Source of the DNA: Trigonopsis variabilis
Taxonomy: Eukaryota; Ascomycota; Trigonopsidomycetes; Trigonopsidales; Trigonopsidaceae
Direction of reading: 5' to 3'
Assembly: GCA_003707065.3 (NCBI GenBank)
Contig: PPXM03000004.1
Coordinates: 310,001 to 374,000, forward strand
Length of the DNA: 64,000 nucleotides
The notes under the pieces were generated by a model. The model was given only the letters and a program-made list of their open reading frames with translations, was not told the origin of the DNA and ran no database searches. The translations under genes were made by a program, and so were the position numbers. Positions 11,688 to 23,324 of this stretch are shown here, piece after piece (positions within the stretch are counted from its first letter, which is position 1; each line of letters begins with the position of its first letter).

Positions 11688-14600
11688 TCACATCACTTTG
11701 CACTCTTCCTTCTTGTTTCCAAGCGGGATGCCCATCTCGTCAAATGTCTTGGGACCTTTTCTTTCGTCATCGTTCAACGCTCGTATAACTCGCGTCTTGC
11801 CCTGTAGATGATAATGAAACTCGTCGTCTTCCTTTTCACCCTCGTCCTCTTCTTCAACTCCATGCAAACTTATATCGAACCCGTCATCATCTTCCTCAGA
11901 CTCTTCGGCTTTCATCTCTCGACTCTCGCCAGTATCAACATCACTTGTCCCAGAGTACACTGATGACGAGTTGGACTTGGTTCGGCGCGAAAACATGTTT
12001 TCTTGCTTCTCTTCAACCTGAACATCATCGTCCTTCATCGCTCCATCAACGATACCGAGACTCACCCTGCTGTCATCTTCGAGTTCCGACCCATCGACCA
12101 ATGCTTCATTCTCTTCCCGTAGTTTATCTCCAGGAGCTTTGTTCTCCTCGACCTTGCCTATTCTTGTTTCATCCTGAATCTCCTTGGCATCTTCCTCCCA
12201 TTCTTTATCTTCGTTTCTTCGGGAACTCGAGCTTTGCCCTATTGGGGTCTGGTCATCCCAGTTGGGACTTCGCCCAGGGAGTCGATACCCAGGTTGGGTA
12301 TAATTGAGGCTTTTACTTTTGCCCCATTCGATCTTCTGGTCCCATTTTCGGCCTGGAACTCCATTATTTGCCTGCCCAACGCGTTGCTGATCCCAATCGT
12401 CCACGCTTCGTTTAGGATTTTCGACCAACCTTTCAATTTTTCTACCGGTATTACCCTTGACGTTAGTGAAAGATCTAGTAATTTGCATGAACACTTACCG
12501 GAAGCGTCATTGGAGAAACCACAGGCCGCCGGTCGTTGACCCAATGAGGTGATTCACCTCCGTAGCTATTATGGTGACTATGACGAAATGGTCTTGCATT
12601 CACTGGTCTCATTGGCTGGAGACGAGGATCTGATGTACTGACTCCTCGGGTATGAGACTTCCTACCTGGTGATAAATGTCGTTGTAGAGGGTCCGTTGGC
12701 GGTATAGCCGGCATGTTCATCACTGGAAAAGAACCCCGTAGACGGTCGTCATTCTCGACGGGTCTTCCTTGTCTTCCTTGCCTAGGGGGACTCACAGCGG
12801 AGCCGCTCATGGGATATGGTGGACCTGCCGAAGGAGGAGCACCAAAGTGCCTAAAAGCTGCGTTAGTTGGCGGGTACTGCATATTTGGCTGTGGCTGTGG
12901 TGGCCCGTAAAAATTGCTTTGATATCTTATCGGTTCACGCCATTGAGGGCCCTGTCTCCCTGTGGGGCGGTCCCATACTCTCAGATTTAGGGGTTGCTGA
13001 GGCCAGGCATAAGGTGGGAACTGATCGTTTCCAGGCCTGTTGTTTTGATGGTTGTAATACCTATTCTGTCGTCTTGCGGGGGGAACAAAACCTAGAGCAT
13101 TTGAAGTAAACATCATTCGTCCGGTATCTTTCATGATGGACCTTCTTCTTTGTGGAGGCATGAATGCCTCAGCCGGTGGAAGACGTGCATCATTTTCTTT
13201 CATCCGCTGAGAGTCTTTGGGAGCCTCACCTCTAATTTGCTTTGTGTCCTGAATGAGATTTTCAGGAATAGGAGTGCGGTCGAGCATGCTATCTAAACAG
13301 TCTTTATCTTGGACACCACGCTCAAGTGAGACAGCTGGTGGCGATAGGTTCTGTACAATCTCGTTATTATTTCTTTCCTGGGAGGGACCTGATGGCATAT
13401 TCAGAACTTTTGGTATAACATTAGGGAGGGATGGCTCTTCTTCCTTCACATTGTCGATCATTTCGACCGGTGTGACTTCAAGCGACTGAGACGCCTCGTT
13501 AATTTGTTTCACGTCACCTATCTCTAGTGGATTTGTCTCTTCAAACGGTTTTTCGCCGTCTTGATGCAGAGAGCTATCTGAGAGACGATCCAAGAGCCCA
13601 ATTACCTGATCAATTTCACCGACATCATAGTCCATGTGTTTTGAATCAATCACAAGTGGTTGAATATCTTCAAGTCTTCTATCAGATGAGTTGTTTTCCT
13701 TGTTTTCGATGCCCTTGATGTCCTCATGCGCTGCAACTGTCTGACCAAACTCATCTTTGTTGTCCTTTTGAAGCTTCTTTTCAATGGCAAGTGCTTGAAA
13801 ATCAGATTTCCCTCTCGCATGAGCAGTTTTACTTGGTAGGGATTGAACTTTAAAATCAATTGCAGAGCTTTCGCCCAGCTGAGTCAAAGACTCCTCGTCG
13901 AAACTCATCATTGAGGCACTTTTTTGGTGTTTCTTCTTACCACCCCCGAGGAACTTCGGTTTGAATATCCTCTTTAGTTTGCTTACTGGACTTCTTGCGC
14001 CTGGATCCTCAAAGTCTGGGGTATTCATCGAGAAGAGGTACTTGCGCTCTCCATGGCCTTCGCTGTTATTGGACAGTATTGGGGTAATATGGTGATTATC
14101 CAACATGTCCATCTCAGGTGAAAATTGAGTAAAAGTCTGCGTTTTTTCTAGTTCGCATTTGTCGCTTTCCGGTTTTGAGAAGTCCCGTTTCTCAATTTCA
14201 CTGAGCACACCCTGGCTATGATCCACAGTGGTCGCTTTTTCATTGGGCGTACTAGGCAAGTCTTTATCTTCCTGAGACGGAGCAGAAACTTTGGGGGAAG
14301 TCAGGCTATTCTCCAAGGCTGTAAGCTGGACTACCGATACTTCTTCATGATTTTCTTCCGAAGGCGTGTTCAGTTTAGTTGGCGACGATAGAGCAAACGA
14401 CGAGGAAGAGACGAATGAAGAAGGCGTTGATGGTTGAGAGGAAGGGACATCCGGTAATGATTTTTTTGAATAGGACTTCTTCCTTGGTGTGATGACAGTG
14501 TTGGAAACCGGTGGAGGAAGAGGAATTTCCTCTAGAGTTCCAATAACGGACGCAGTACTAGATCTTGGAGACAAATCATCAATCTTGCGAGAAGGGGGAG

Positions 14601-16265
14601 GCAGTACTGGCTTGGAATTTTTGGTCACAAAAGGGGACGGATCACTTTCCAGATCTTTTCTAGGAACTTTGAAATTTTTAAGAGGAGACGATGAACGACT
14701 TTTAATGGGAGAAGGGCTTCTGCTAAGACGTTGAAATTTGTCTTGCAAGGTATAACTGACACTAGAGAGAGAACTAGAAGCTGAAGATAAAGAATAAAGG
14801 GATGATGTTCGCCCTTCCAGAGTTTCATTCACCAAACTCTCACCAGAGTCTCGATTTCGAATAGGTTTTGTTTCAGGAGGGGGGGCTTGTCTCGCACCCA
14901 TAACTCTTTTCGCGTTTTTCTTGGGAGACTCTATGGTAGATAGAGTTGATGGGGTTTTACCAAGAGAACCAGAGTCAGTCTTAATAGTTGAGAGATTCTG
15001 AATTCGTTTAACAGCCTCTTCGCTTCCAGCTTGAGCAGCCTATGGGTCAGCTAGCAAAGCACATAACTTACTCTTTTATACCAAGATCTTGCTTTGTTTA
15101 GATTGATATCCAAGTATATGCCCGATTCATAAAAGTAGCCTGTAGGAGGAGTTAGAATATGGCAGCAACGGAACTTACCAATAGCGAATAAAGCATTGCT
15201 GTGACCTTTGGAAGCCGCCAGTTTAGCAAAAATGAGGGCTTTCTTTTTATTTCTTGTAATAATATCATTATAGCCAACCAGATACCACTTCGATAGCTCC
15301 ATGTACGCGTCTGCGTTAGCTTGATAAGCAGCACATCGATAATAGTGGATAGATAACCCTGGATCAAATCCACAATTCAAATCTTCCGACTGCCAGGCGG
15401 CTCCGAGACGAAGTAAAGCAGGTAAATAGTTATACAGAGCAGCTTGCTCAATCAGTAATCGAGCCTTCACCAGATCTGTCTTGGCATTGACTTGGGAGTT
15501 CTCTACAAAACTCAGTTCATTTGCCAAGAGAAGCCCATAAACCAAAGCTCCCTGAGCGAACTCAAAGTCACATTTCTGAGAACTAAGACGCAGATATTTT
15601 AAAGCCAGTTCCAAATCAGGCGCGAGTCCTAGCTGTCCCTTAAAATAGGCCATAGCCAGCCGGAAAGAACATGCACAATCGCCTAATTTGGATCCTTGTT
15701 CTAAAGTTCTCACAGCGCCTTTTAGATTTCCTTCTGATCGCATCACCGAGCCAATTCTATAAAAAGCTCTCCAATATCCGTTCAGCGCAGCTTGGTTAAG
15801 CAGTTCAACTCCTCTTGTCACATCCACTTCGCATCCATAGCTGCCATGTACATACCATAACCCTAAGATATATTGAGCTTTCGGAGTATCACAGTTGTTG
15901 ATTAATTCCTTGACAGTGTCAATCGCTTTGGATAAAAGGCTCGTAGGCACTCGAAGATATAATTCATAAGTTAAGATGACTTGCCAAGCCCAATCAACCA
16001 ATTCCGTACTTGAAGTACCAGTGTCAAATGTCTCATATACTTCTTTTAGTTCTTGGAGACATTCATCGCCCGTTAAAGGGATCCGTGCCGGTCGTTTGCT
16101 ACCATCCAGTGCTGGTTCTTCAAGATCAACTTCGGGGTATCCGGACGCGAGCAGTTCCCATACAGATGAGCTTGATTCAGTCTTTAACGCTTCCTTGTTT
16201 TCTTCCTTCAATTCCATCATCCGCCCTATATGGTTCGAGCCGCCAGTAGACGTAGCGGCAGTCAT
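11688..16265 (-). CDS. CHS4: Sel1-repeat chitin synthase regulator (Skt5/Chs4-like) with C-terminal CaaX box
   Basis: I join four exons on the minus strand: 16265-15179, 15139-15072, 15039-12499 and 12455-11688, giving 1,487 residues. Residues ~60-405 are tandem Sel1 repeats, such as AQYILGLWYVHGSYG, AFYRIGSVMRSEGNLKGAVR and, across two introns, IGYFYESGIYLDINLNKA followed by RSWYKRAAQAGSEEA. This is the fold of the Skt5/Chs4 activators of class IV chitin synthase. A very long Ser/Pro/Glu-rich disordered region follows. The protein ends TFDEMGIPLGNKKEECKVM, where CKVM is a CaaX box suited to farnesylation, as in yeast Skt5. The order differs from yeast, where the disordered part is mainly N-terminal. 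All splice junctions keep frame. The family call is good; strict orthology is inferred. Confidence 0.8.
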
Positions 16266-16644
16266 GCCAATGTAAACAATGGCGTCGCTAGTGCCAAAAG
16301 AGCTAAAGAGCTACCAGTGCCAATTCAAAAATTCTCCTCGTAGTAGCTAAAGTAACTTGACGGCAATCTCGGTTCCTTTATTCTCCCCGAGTTTCTTTCC
16401 CAAACGTGAGACTAGTGTTGTCGATATGTTGCAAAATCCGTTACCATGGAACCGCCCCACGATGATACGGTCTGGTTTACGTAGTCACGTGTAGAGAGTG
16501 CCCCGATACGGTTTCCACCAAGGCTCCGATGGGCGAGTGGCCGAGCGATTGGCTGCCCTAAAGTGCCCCACTTTTCTTGCTATAGTGTGCAATAATACGA
16601 AAAATAGCGTTAAGATGTCTACCAGTACTAAGAAATACACATAG
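16266..16644. promoter_or_regulatory. upstream region of the Sel1/CaaX gene
   Basis: This 379-base stretch lies between two minus-strand genes. It contains a CACGTG palindrome at 16486-16491 and a short stretch at about 16534-16550 resembling a tRNA D-arm (rejected as a tRNA). No coding sequence is seen. Confidence 0.4.
16486..16491. promoter_or_regulatory. CACGTG E-box upstream of the Sel1/CaaX gene
   Basis: Perfect palindrome (TCACGTGT) about 220 bases upstream of the minus-strand start codon at 16265. No binding evidence. Confidence 0.35.
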
Positions 16645-19600
16645 CTAGCCTCTCAAGAACATCTTCACCTCGTCCTTTCGCATTCGAGCTAAACGAAGAA
16701 CTATATAGGCGAGCAATCTGTAAATGATCGTGCAGACCGCAAGTTCTCCGAGGTATGCCCCCGGGTTGCTTGAGTAAAGCTTTAAACCTTTTAGGAACTC
16801 TTCACCTGTGGACCAGCCACAATCTGTTTCGCCTCCATCAGGAGTGAGAATATCGTTCACATAACACGAAAACTGGGCACCTTCAAAGGAGTAGTTTAGG
16901 ATGGCGGTCACAGCATATCTTAGCGGGCTAAGCCAGTTAAATCCTCGTAACACTCTGGGCATAGTAAGAGACATTATACCTGACATGAACGTTCCTATTG
17001 ACAAAAGAATAGAGATGGCATTGAAAGCAAATCCAACATGTCGGAAGAAGGTATTGAAAATGATTCCGAGTGACTCTCCGCAATTGATGATCATAACAGC
17101 GCAATAAAATAAGATAAAGAAAGCGGGAGCTGTCCGCTTCAATCCAGTCACGAGGCATGTGAAAATGACAAACAACAGGGCTGTAATAATTTCGAATGGC
17201 AATTCAAGGATCAAATATGATAAAAAGAAGGACGTCACCGTGTACGCCCTATCATCGTGTTCATGGTAAAACACGTTTCTGTCAAATGGATAGACAGTGA
17301 CGTTGTTGAGCATCCCAACAAAGTAAAGTGCTGTGAACTCTTGAATAAGGCCCAGCCTGTTAGTCAATCCAGAATAACTATGCTTCAGAGGAGAATAGTA
17401 AAGGGCCAGGATAATTCCTAAACCAAGCGCTTGAGTCAGACGAGCAATCATCAAAGGCGGCTGCCGGAAGATATTCTTGGCTCCTCTTCGAACGAGAATT
17501 AAGATTATTTGTTTAGGCAGAACAACTCGTCTGAAAATTGAAACCTTTTTCACAGAAAGTTCCGGGCTCAGGAGAGGAATCAACTGAGGATGATCATTGC
17601 CTTTTTCCGATTCCTTGTATTTTTCATCATTTTGCACTTTTTCCCAGCTCTCAATTAGAAAAGCAACTCTATCCCTAGTCTCTTTTTCTTCTTCAGACGA
17701 CTGCAGATTCACCGATATGAGATCTAACAAGTAGTCGGCTGGATTAGACAGCCTCGGACACTGAAATCCCAGTGAAGCGAAATAATCAACAATTCGACTC
17801 TGTGATGAGTTGTAGACCACCTGACCGCCTTTTGCAAGTAATAAAACATTACCAAACTGAGCCAATAAGTCAGCTCGTGGCTGGTGAATTGAACAAATAA
17901 CTGTGCATCCTTCCTTCGCAATGGCACTCAGCACTTCCATGATGGTCGATACGGTAAAACTATCAAGCCCAGATGTAGGCTCATCCAACAAAAGAATCTT
18001 GGGGTCACTCAATAACTGAATTGCAATCGATACTCGTCGTCGCTCGCCGCCCGAAATACCTTTGACTAATTCGCTTCCTATTAGAATATTAGCACAATCT
18101 TTTAGACCTGTCTTCATCATCACTTCTTCAGCCTTTCTTAACTTCTGCTCCTTTGTCATGGATTTCGGCAAACGGATCTCAGCGGCAAACTGTAAGGTCT
18201 CCCTGACCGTCAAGCTTGACAAGAGACCATTATCATCCTGCGTAACATAATAACATAGACTAGCCAACTCTGATACAGATAAAGGCTTGTCATTGACAAA
18301 GAATTTCCCATCCAGTTGATAAGATGTGACCAGATTCGAACACAATCTGTTTGCGAGGGAATTCAACAAGGATGATTTCCCCGATCCTGAGGGCCCCATG
18401 ATCACATTGAGAATACCCGGTATAAAGCAACCACTCACTCTAGATAAGATCACGCGACGATTATAATGTAATCCAGACCATGACTTGACTGTCAGTGTCA
18501 AATTATCAATCGTAATCTTTCTAGGGCTGAATCTCGGACCTTCGATTTCGTGTCCAGTCATGACGGACTCTGTCTCTCTGACTGTCTGCGATTTCTTTTC
18601 AGATGACAAAGCAACATCGTGTCGAATAAAGTAAAGAAAGAAACCAGCTACAATATAAGGGCCTACTGCGAAGCCCAACATAGCGCCAATGGGAGTAGCG
18701 ATCCAATTCACGGGGATACCTAATACAGTCAACTGATAGTTGCCTGAATATTGGATACAAGCGGATGAGTCAGGAGCATCTGGACAATCACCTTGCCAAT
18801 TTGAGAATTGATTAGAACAAACACATGCGTAGCCATAATAAAGATAAGCAATCCATTTAGTCCATCGAACGTAAACAGGCATCTCTTTAGGATTGACAAA
18901 ATAGCCACTAGCCATAGATTGGAGAGTATAACAAAGATTGCTGATGACAGTAGCGTAATCAAGAGTTCGTGTTAATGCAACGGCCAGCATGGCAAAACTT
19001 AGAGAACAAAAGTGGAGGAGGAGGTTAGCAGAATAAAAGACAAAGAAATGACGCCGGCTATCGTCCCTCAGGCCGATCATATAGTATGTAATGGCCGAAT
19101 ATGTCAGTGGAACCCAAATGTCTTCCATAAGTAATTTGGCCAGTCGTCTTGAAATCAAGAATCCAGTCACAGTGACAATCCCCTCGTTACGCTCTCTATC
19201 AAAGATCTTAATTTCATCTCCACAGAGTCGATAGGTTTCGTATAGAAGCATCAGATAAGGTTGTATTCCACTGGTAGTGTACAAAGCTCCTAGGGTGGAC
19301 CGAATACCGATGATATCAGCAGATAATCCATAAAAAACCCAACCGCAGATAACTCCCATTAGAACGGATTCCGTAAGCAAGCCATAAAAACCAATAGTAT
19401 CTCTATAGGTCGTTCTTATAGTCCGTAAAGTCAAAGTGATGATTTCCCTATCTAGAGGTGCTTTGAGGGAGCTCAACTTGGGGGGCGAAGGTATTATGTT
19501 AACGGGCACCCAATGCTCTCTAGCTCTCCAGGTCATGATGAGGCCATTTACTCTTTCGAAAGTGGTCTTCTCGGCCTCTGGCGTCCTCACATCAATCGAA

Positions 19601-20527
19601 GATAAATCTACCAGGAAATCAGCAGGATTAACCAGTGCCGGTGTGGAATATCCCAGCTCAGAGAAATATTGTATCGATTTAGCAGTTGGACCTGAATATA
19701 CTGGCTTTCCTCGAGAAAGAACAATAATATTATCGAAAAGAAAAAAGATATCCGAACGCGGTTGATGTATACTGATAACGATAGTCCTACCATTTGAGGC
19801 AAGAAATTGGAGCGTTTTGATCAATTGAAAAGCAGAGAAGGCATCGAGACCAGTAGTGGGTTCATCCAAAAAAAGAATTGAAGGATTAGAAAGCAGTTGG
19901 ATGCCAATGCTAACTCGTCGCTTTTCTCCTCCACTTAAGCCTTTAGTAAATTCATCGCCGACAACAGTGTGTGCACAGTCTTTTAAGCCTAGTTCATGCA
20001 GGAGTTGTTCCACAAGTTGCATCCGTTTTTGCTTATCGACCTGACGGGGGAGCCGAAGTTCGGCAGCATAAGCGAGCATCTCTTTAGCCGTCAACGTAGG
20101 CATCAAGATATCTTGCTGCAGAACGTAGGCAGAAGATACTGAAGACAGCGAGGTGAAACCATTAAAAGTGACTTGTCCACTCACTTTTAGATTCCGCGAC
20201 GACATTCGATGAGCAACGACATTCAGCAGTGAGGTCTTTAAAAGTCAGTTTTCCATTCAATCAGTAGAACCGCCTATCTTATCATACCTTTCCTGAGCCA
20301 CTTCCTCCCATTATAGCAAGGATAGACCCTGATGGGGCATCTGCTGAGACATTGTCGAGAATTTTGGATCGATCCCGAGCATGGTTAGGTTCATCTATTG
20401 GCAAATCTGGATTATTCTTGCTTTTGCTTTTGAGCCATGGTAATCTTGACGTTGCGGTGATATCGATTGAAAGATTGCGAATTTTTAGATCGACAGGGTC
20501 AACATGGCCAAAATCTAGGCGAGACAT
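16645..20527 (-). CDS. full-size ABCG (WHITE-type) transporter, NBD-TMD-NBD-TMD
   Basis: Two exons (20527-20288 and 20235-16645) encode 1,276 residues; the 52-base intron falls inside the first Walker A motif (GGSGSGK|TS). Both nucleotide-binding domains are intact. The first has LSGGEKRRVSIGIQLL and DEPTTGLDAFSAF; the second has MGPSGSGKSSLLN, ISGGERRRVSIAIQLL and DEPTSGLDSFTVS. Each is followed by an ABC2-type membrane domain of about six helices. The order is the reverse-half-transporter layout of ABCG proteins, but unlike PDR-type pumps neither Walker A is degenerate. It therefore looks like a duplicated WHITE-type exporter of lipids, sterols or other hydrophobic compounds. The substrate cannot be told from sequence. 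The likely location is the plasma membrane or an endomembrane. Confidence 0.93.
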
Positions 20528-21545
20528 CGAAGGAAACTCATCAAATTTTCAATGAAAATTGTGCTCGTTCGTCAAGTTCGATTATCTAAGAAGGAGAAGG
20601 TCTTTATTCATAACCGATTATCATTCGTGCCTCTTTCCCCTAAAGGCTTTTCCTCCCCTAATTCACACCGCACTACCGTTTACTTGACCTAAAACGGCAA
20701 CCCCATCACGGCATAGCCATTCTACAAAGCTGCCAAGCTACTAATCACTCAAGGAACCAAATTATTTGTTTTCTCGAGCGCATTTTTCAAACTCGGGCGT
20801 TAAACCCCTAAATGGGTATCTGCTCTGTCTCAGTCTTCATCTGATTAGCAATGCTACGCTCTTATCTGATATACTGTAAAGAAAACCTATCAGTGTGTAT
20901 TCCGTATTAGACGATTATTACGAAAGATGGACCAGATCGCAGCCAACACTCCCATTGTTTTGTACGAGCAAGGAACCGAATCAGGACAGATACATTATCA
21001 TAGAGAAAAAAGACATCTTGAATTATTTATGCTCTAAAATAGGTCTCGCTAGATGTTAGATAGCTTTTACAATAATCAAAACATACAGAATTCTGTCCTT
21101 ATTATTCACTCATGAAAAATCTAGACCAGTAGACTTCAAGCTCCAATACCTTGGACCGCCTCGGGTATGGTCGTCCCCGTGATCTCAACCAAGTCAAGCA
21201 GTCGATGCGACTTGCAGGATGACATCTTCAGTGATTTTTTTCGATAGATGACTCGATAAATTTCATACAAGCCTGTCACCCAATTTCTCTAGATCCTTTG
21301 GAAGTTTGGTTCCAAGTGTTGGTAACTTACTAATAAGCATTTTAAGGTCACACGGGTGACTCGTGAAGCACTCTTGAGAAAAATTAATATTTAATAAGAA
21401 TGTTTCATATGTTTAAATTATAATCTCTTTACTGCGAGCCGAAGATCAGATTACATAGCGGAAACTGTTTGTCGGATAAGAAACGCTTTGGCTGTTACGC
21501 TTTGTAGCTGATACCATTTGGCAAAACTCCCAAGCCCAAAATTTT
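20528..21545. other. 1-kb divergent intergenic region, ABCG transporter / Tma23
   Basis: AT-rich, with no open frame that resembles a protein and no RNA gene that I can identify. It must contain the promoters of both flanking divergent genes. The stretch around 20990-21420 is especially AT-rich. Confidence 0.4.
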
Positions 21546-22229
21546 ATGGCCATGAATAGTGCCGACTATCTGGCGTCTTATGGATGGGTACCTGGCCAGG
21601 CATTCAGAAATGGAGGTTTAAAACGTCCGATACTAGTTGCCCATAAAAAAGACACGAGAGGTCTAGGTCACAAGGCTCCGGTTCATGATCATGAAACCTG
21701 GTGGGAGCGAGTATTTGATGGACACTTGAAAAGTTTGGAAGTATCTCAAGATGATTCATCTCCTATTGATAAGCCTCAGATCAAATTTCAAACCGCCGAG
21801 ATCCATGTTTCTGGTGTGTCGAAACATTTATCTCCTCTATATGAAATGTTTGTCCAAGGTGAGACCTTGAATGGAACTATCAAATCTAAAGATATTCAGC
21901 AATCGTCTACGTTTCTGAATAAGAATGATCCTGAGCCCGTTGATCCCTCTCCTAAGCCTTCCTCCTCCTCGAGCCAATCTTCTTCCAAAAACCCCTCTAG
22001 CTCCTCCCCGGAACATTCTTTAAATGAATCAAATGTTGTCTCTGGCTCAAGCAAACTACTATATTCGCAATCATCTCGAACAAAGCCGTCCAAATCCAAG
22101 ACATCGAAAAAGAATAAGTCTGACCGAAAAAAGGCAAAAAGGAAAGCAAGGCTGGATGTAGACGGCGGAAAATCTCATGACGACTGGCTCAAGAAAGTAG
22201 TCAAGGCTTCTAGGAAGAATAAGGGTTGA
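21546..22229 (+). CDS. TMA23: Tma23-like G-patch ribosome biogenesis protein
   Basis: The 227-residue protein starts with a near-perfect match to the Tma23 family: YLASYGWVPGQAFRNGGLKR, then PILVAHKKDTRGLGHKA and ETWWERVFDGHLKSLEV. In yeast this nucleolar G-patch protein associates with pre-ribosomes and small-subunit assembly factors. The middle is Ser/Pro-rich, and the C-terminus is strongly basic (KTSKKNKSDRKKAKRKARLD), a likely nucleolar signal. Translation may start at 21546 or at the second ATG at 21552; the family starts 4-8 residues before the tyrosine-leucine pair, so both fit. It lies tandem with the Maf gene, 230 bases upstream of that gene's preferred start. Confidence 0.88.
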   Translation: MAMNSADYLASYGWVPGQAFRNGGLKRPILVAHKKDTRGLGHKAPVHDHETWWERVFDGHLKSLEVSQDDSSPIDKPQIKFQTAEIHVSGVSKHLSPLYEMFVQGETLNGTIKSKDIQQSSTFLNKNDPEPVDPSPKPSSSSSQSSSKNPSSSSPEHSLNESNVVSGSSKLLYSQSSRTKPSKSKTSKKNKSDRKKAKRKARLDVDGGKSHDDWLKKVVKASRKNKG

Positions 22230-22459
22230 CGAGGAGAATGGCGAGTCCAGGCACGCCAGATCTGTTGTATTATAGAACTGAAGTGAAAAGTATAACTATG
22301 TGGGACATTATAATTGGCTTGCTTGTATGTGTAAATAGAGATTACGACATGCTTCTATTTTTGTTGGCCTTCACCCAAGGCAAAGGCCGTAATATCCTGC
22401 ACTACCGCCAGGTCCGTTACGTTACGTCTACCAGGTGGCCCCAGACACAAAGAGAGATA

Positions 22460-23278
22460 ATGTTTGGCTTATCGTTTTCTAAATCGGCACCTCAGTCTTC
22501 TAACTCTGCTGGCAGAGATAATGATTCAAAGAAAGATGAAAGACCACCCCCACCTCCTTATTCCAATCCCCTCGCCATTCCCGTTTTTGATCGACTCGAG
22601 AAACGCCCAGTGGTGCTAGCCTCTTCTTCTCCTCGACGACTCGAACTTTTGCAACAGATTGGAATCCCAAAGGAATGGATCAAAGTCGTTCCTTCAGATT
22701 TCGCGGAAGACCTGGATAAGAAAACCCGATCACCGCTGGAATACGTTTTAGAGACTGCTCGGACAAAGGCTTTAGACGTTTATCGAAAGATCAGTGAAGA
22801 ACAATGTCCTGAGGTTCCAGATGAACCTAGCGTCGTGATAGGGGCCGACACTATTGTTGTTGCTTATGATAGCACTGTGTTGGAGAAACCCAGGTCTCAA
22901 GGACACCAGCTGGAGATGTTGAAAATGCTTCGTGACAGCAAATTTCCTCATCAAGTTTTCACTGCGGTTAGCTGTATCACCCCTTTGGAAACACCAGTTG
23001 ATCCTGGCTATGTTATCAATAGCACGGTTGAACAAACTTCGGTCTGGTTTGATGAAGAGGTCAGTGATGAATTCCTTCAAGCTTACGTTCTTTCCGGAGA
23101 AGCCTCCGATGCCGCTGGAGGGTATAAGATTCAAGGATCGGGAGCTTTGTTGATCAAGCGGATCGATGGTGATTACACAAATGTGGTCGGCCTGCCTATG
23201 AGAATGACTCTTAAGACACTTGAAAAGACTCTTTTCGATGAAGAGCGACGAGAGCAAGATCCAGATTACGCAGGGTAA
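22460..23278 (+). CDS. Maf/HAM1-like nucleoside triphosphate pyrophosphatase
   Basis: This Maf-family (septum-formation protein/ASMTL N-domain) enzyme is expected to hydrolyse non-canonical or pyrimidine nucleoside triphosphates to monophosphates and pyrophosphate. Diagnostic motifs are VVLASSSPRRLELLQQIGI (nucleotide-binding loop), VVIGADTIVVAYD (catalytic Asp), KPRSQGHQLEMLKMLRDS, and the C-terminal AAGGYKIQGSGALLIKRIDG followed by GDYTNVVGLPM. The open frame extends upstream to 22226, overlapping the TMA23 stop, but that part has no Maf similarity. The ATG at 22460 gives 272 residues with a short Ser/Pro-rich leader, which fits the family much better. The longer 350-residue form is the alternative. 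Confidence 0.88.
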   Translation: MFGLSFSKSAPQSSNSAGRDNDSKKDERPPPPPYSNPLAIPVFDRLEKRPVVLASSSPRRLELLQQIGIPKEWIKVVPSDFAEDLDKKTRSPLEYVLETARTKALDVYRKISEEQCPEVPDEPSVVIGADTIVVAYDSTVLEKPRSQGHQLEMLKMLRDSKFPHQVFTAVSCITPLETPVDPGYVINSTVEQTSVWFDEEVSDEFLQAYVLSGEASDAAGGYKIQGSGALLIKRIDGDYTNVVGLPMRMTLKTLEKTLFDEERREQDPDYAG

Positions 23279-23324
23279 CTACTGGTAGGGAAGATAGAAT
23301 ATATTTACAGGAAATCGACTTCAA

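Noticed and set aside
16530-16560. tRNA-like D-arm (GAGTGGCCGAGCGATTGG)
   Set aside because: It resembles the 5' part of a Ser/Leu tRNA, but no T-arm, B box or matching acceptor stem follows within 100 bases.
22226-22459. N-terminal extension of the Maf protein overlapping the TMA23 stop
   Set aside because: The extra 78 residues have no Maf-like sequence, and a better-placed ATG follows directly before the conserved domain.
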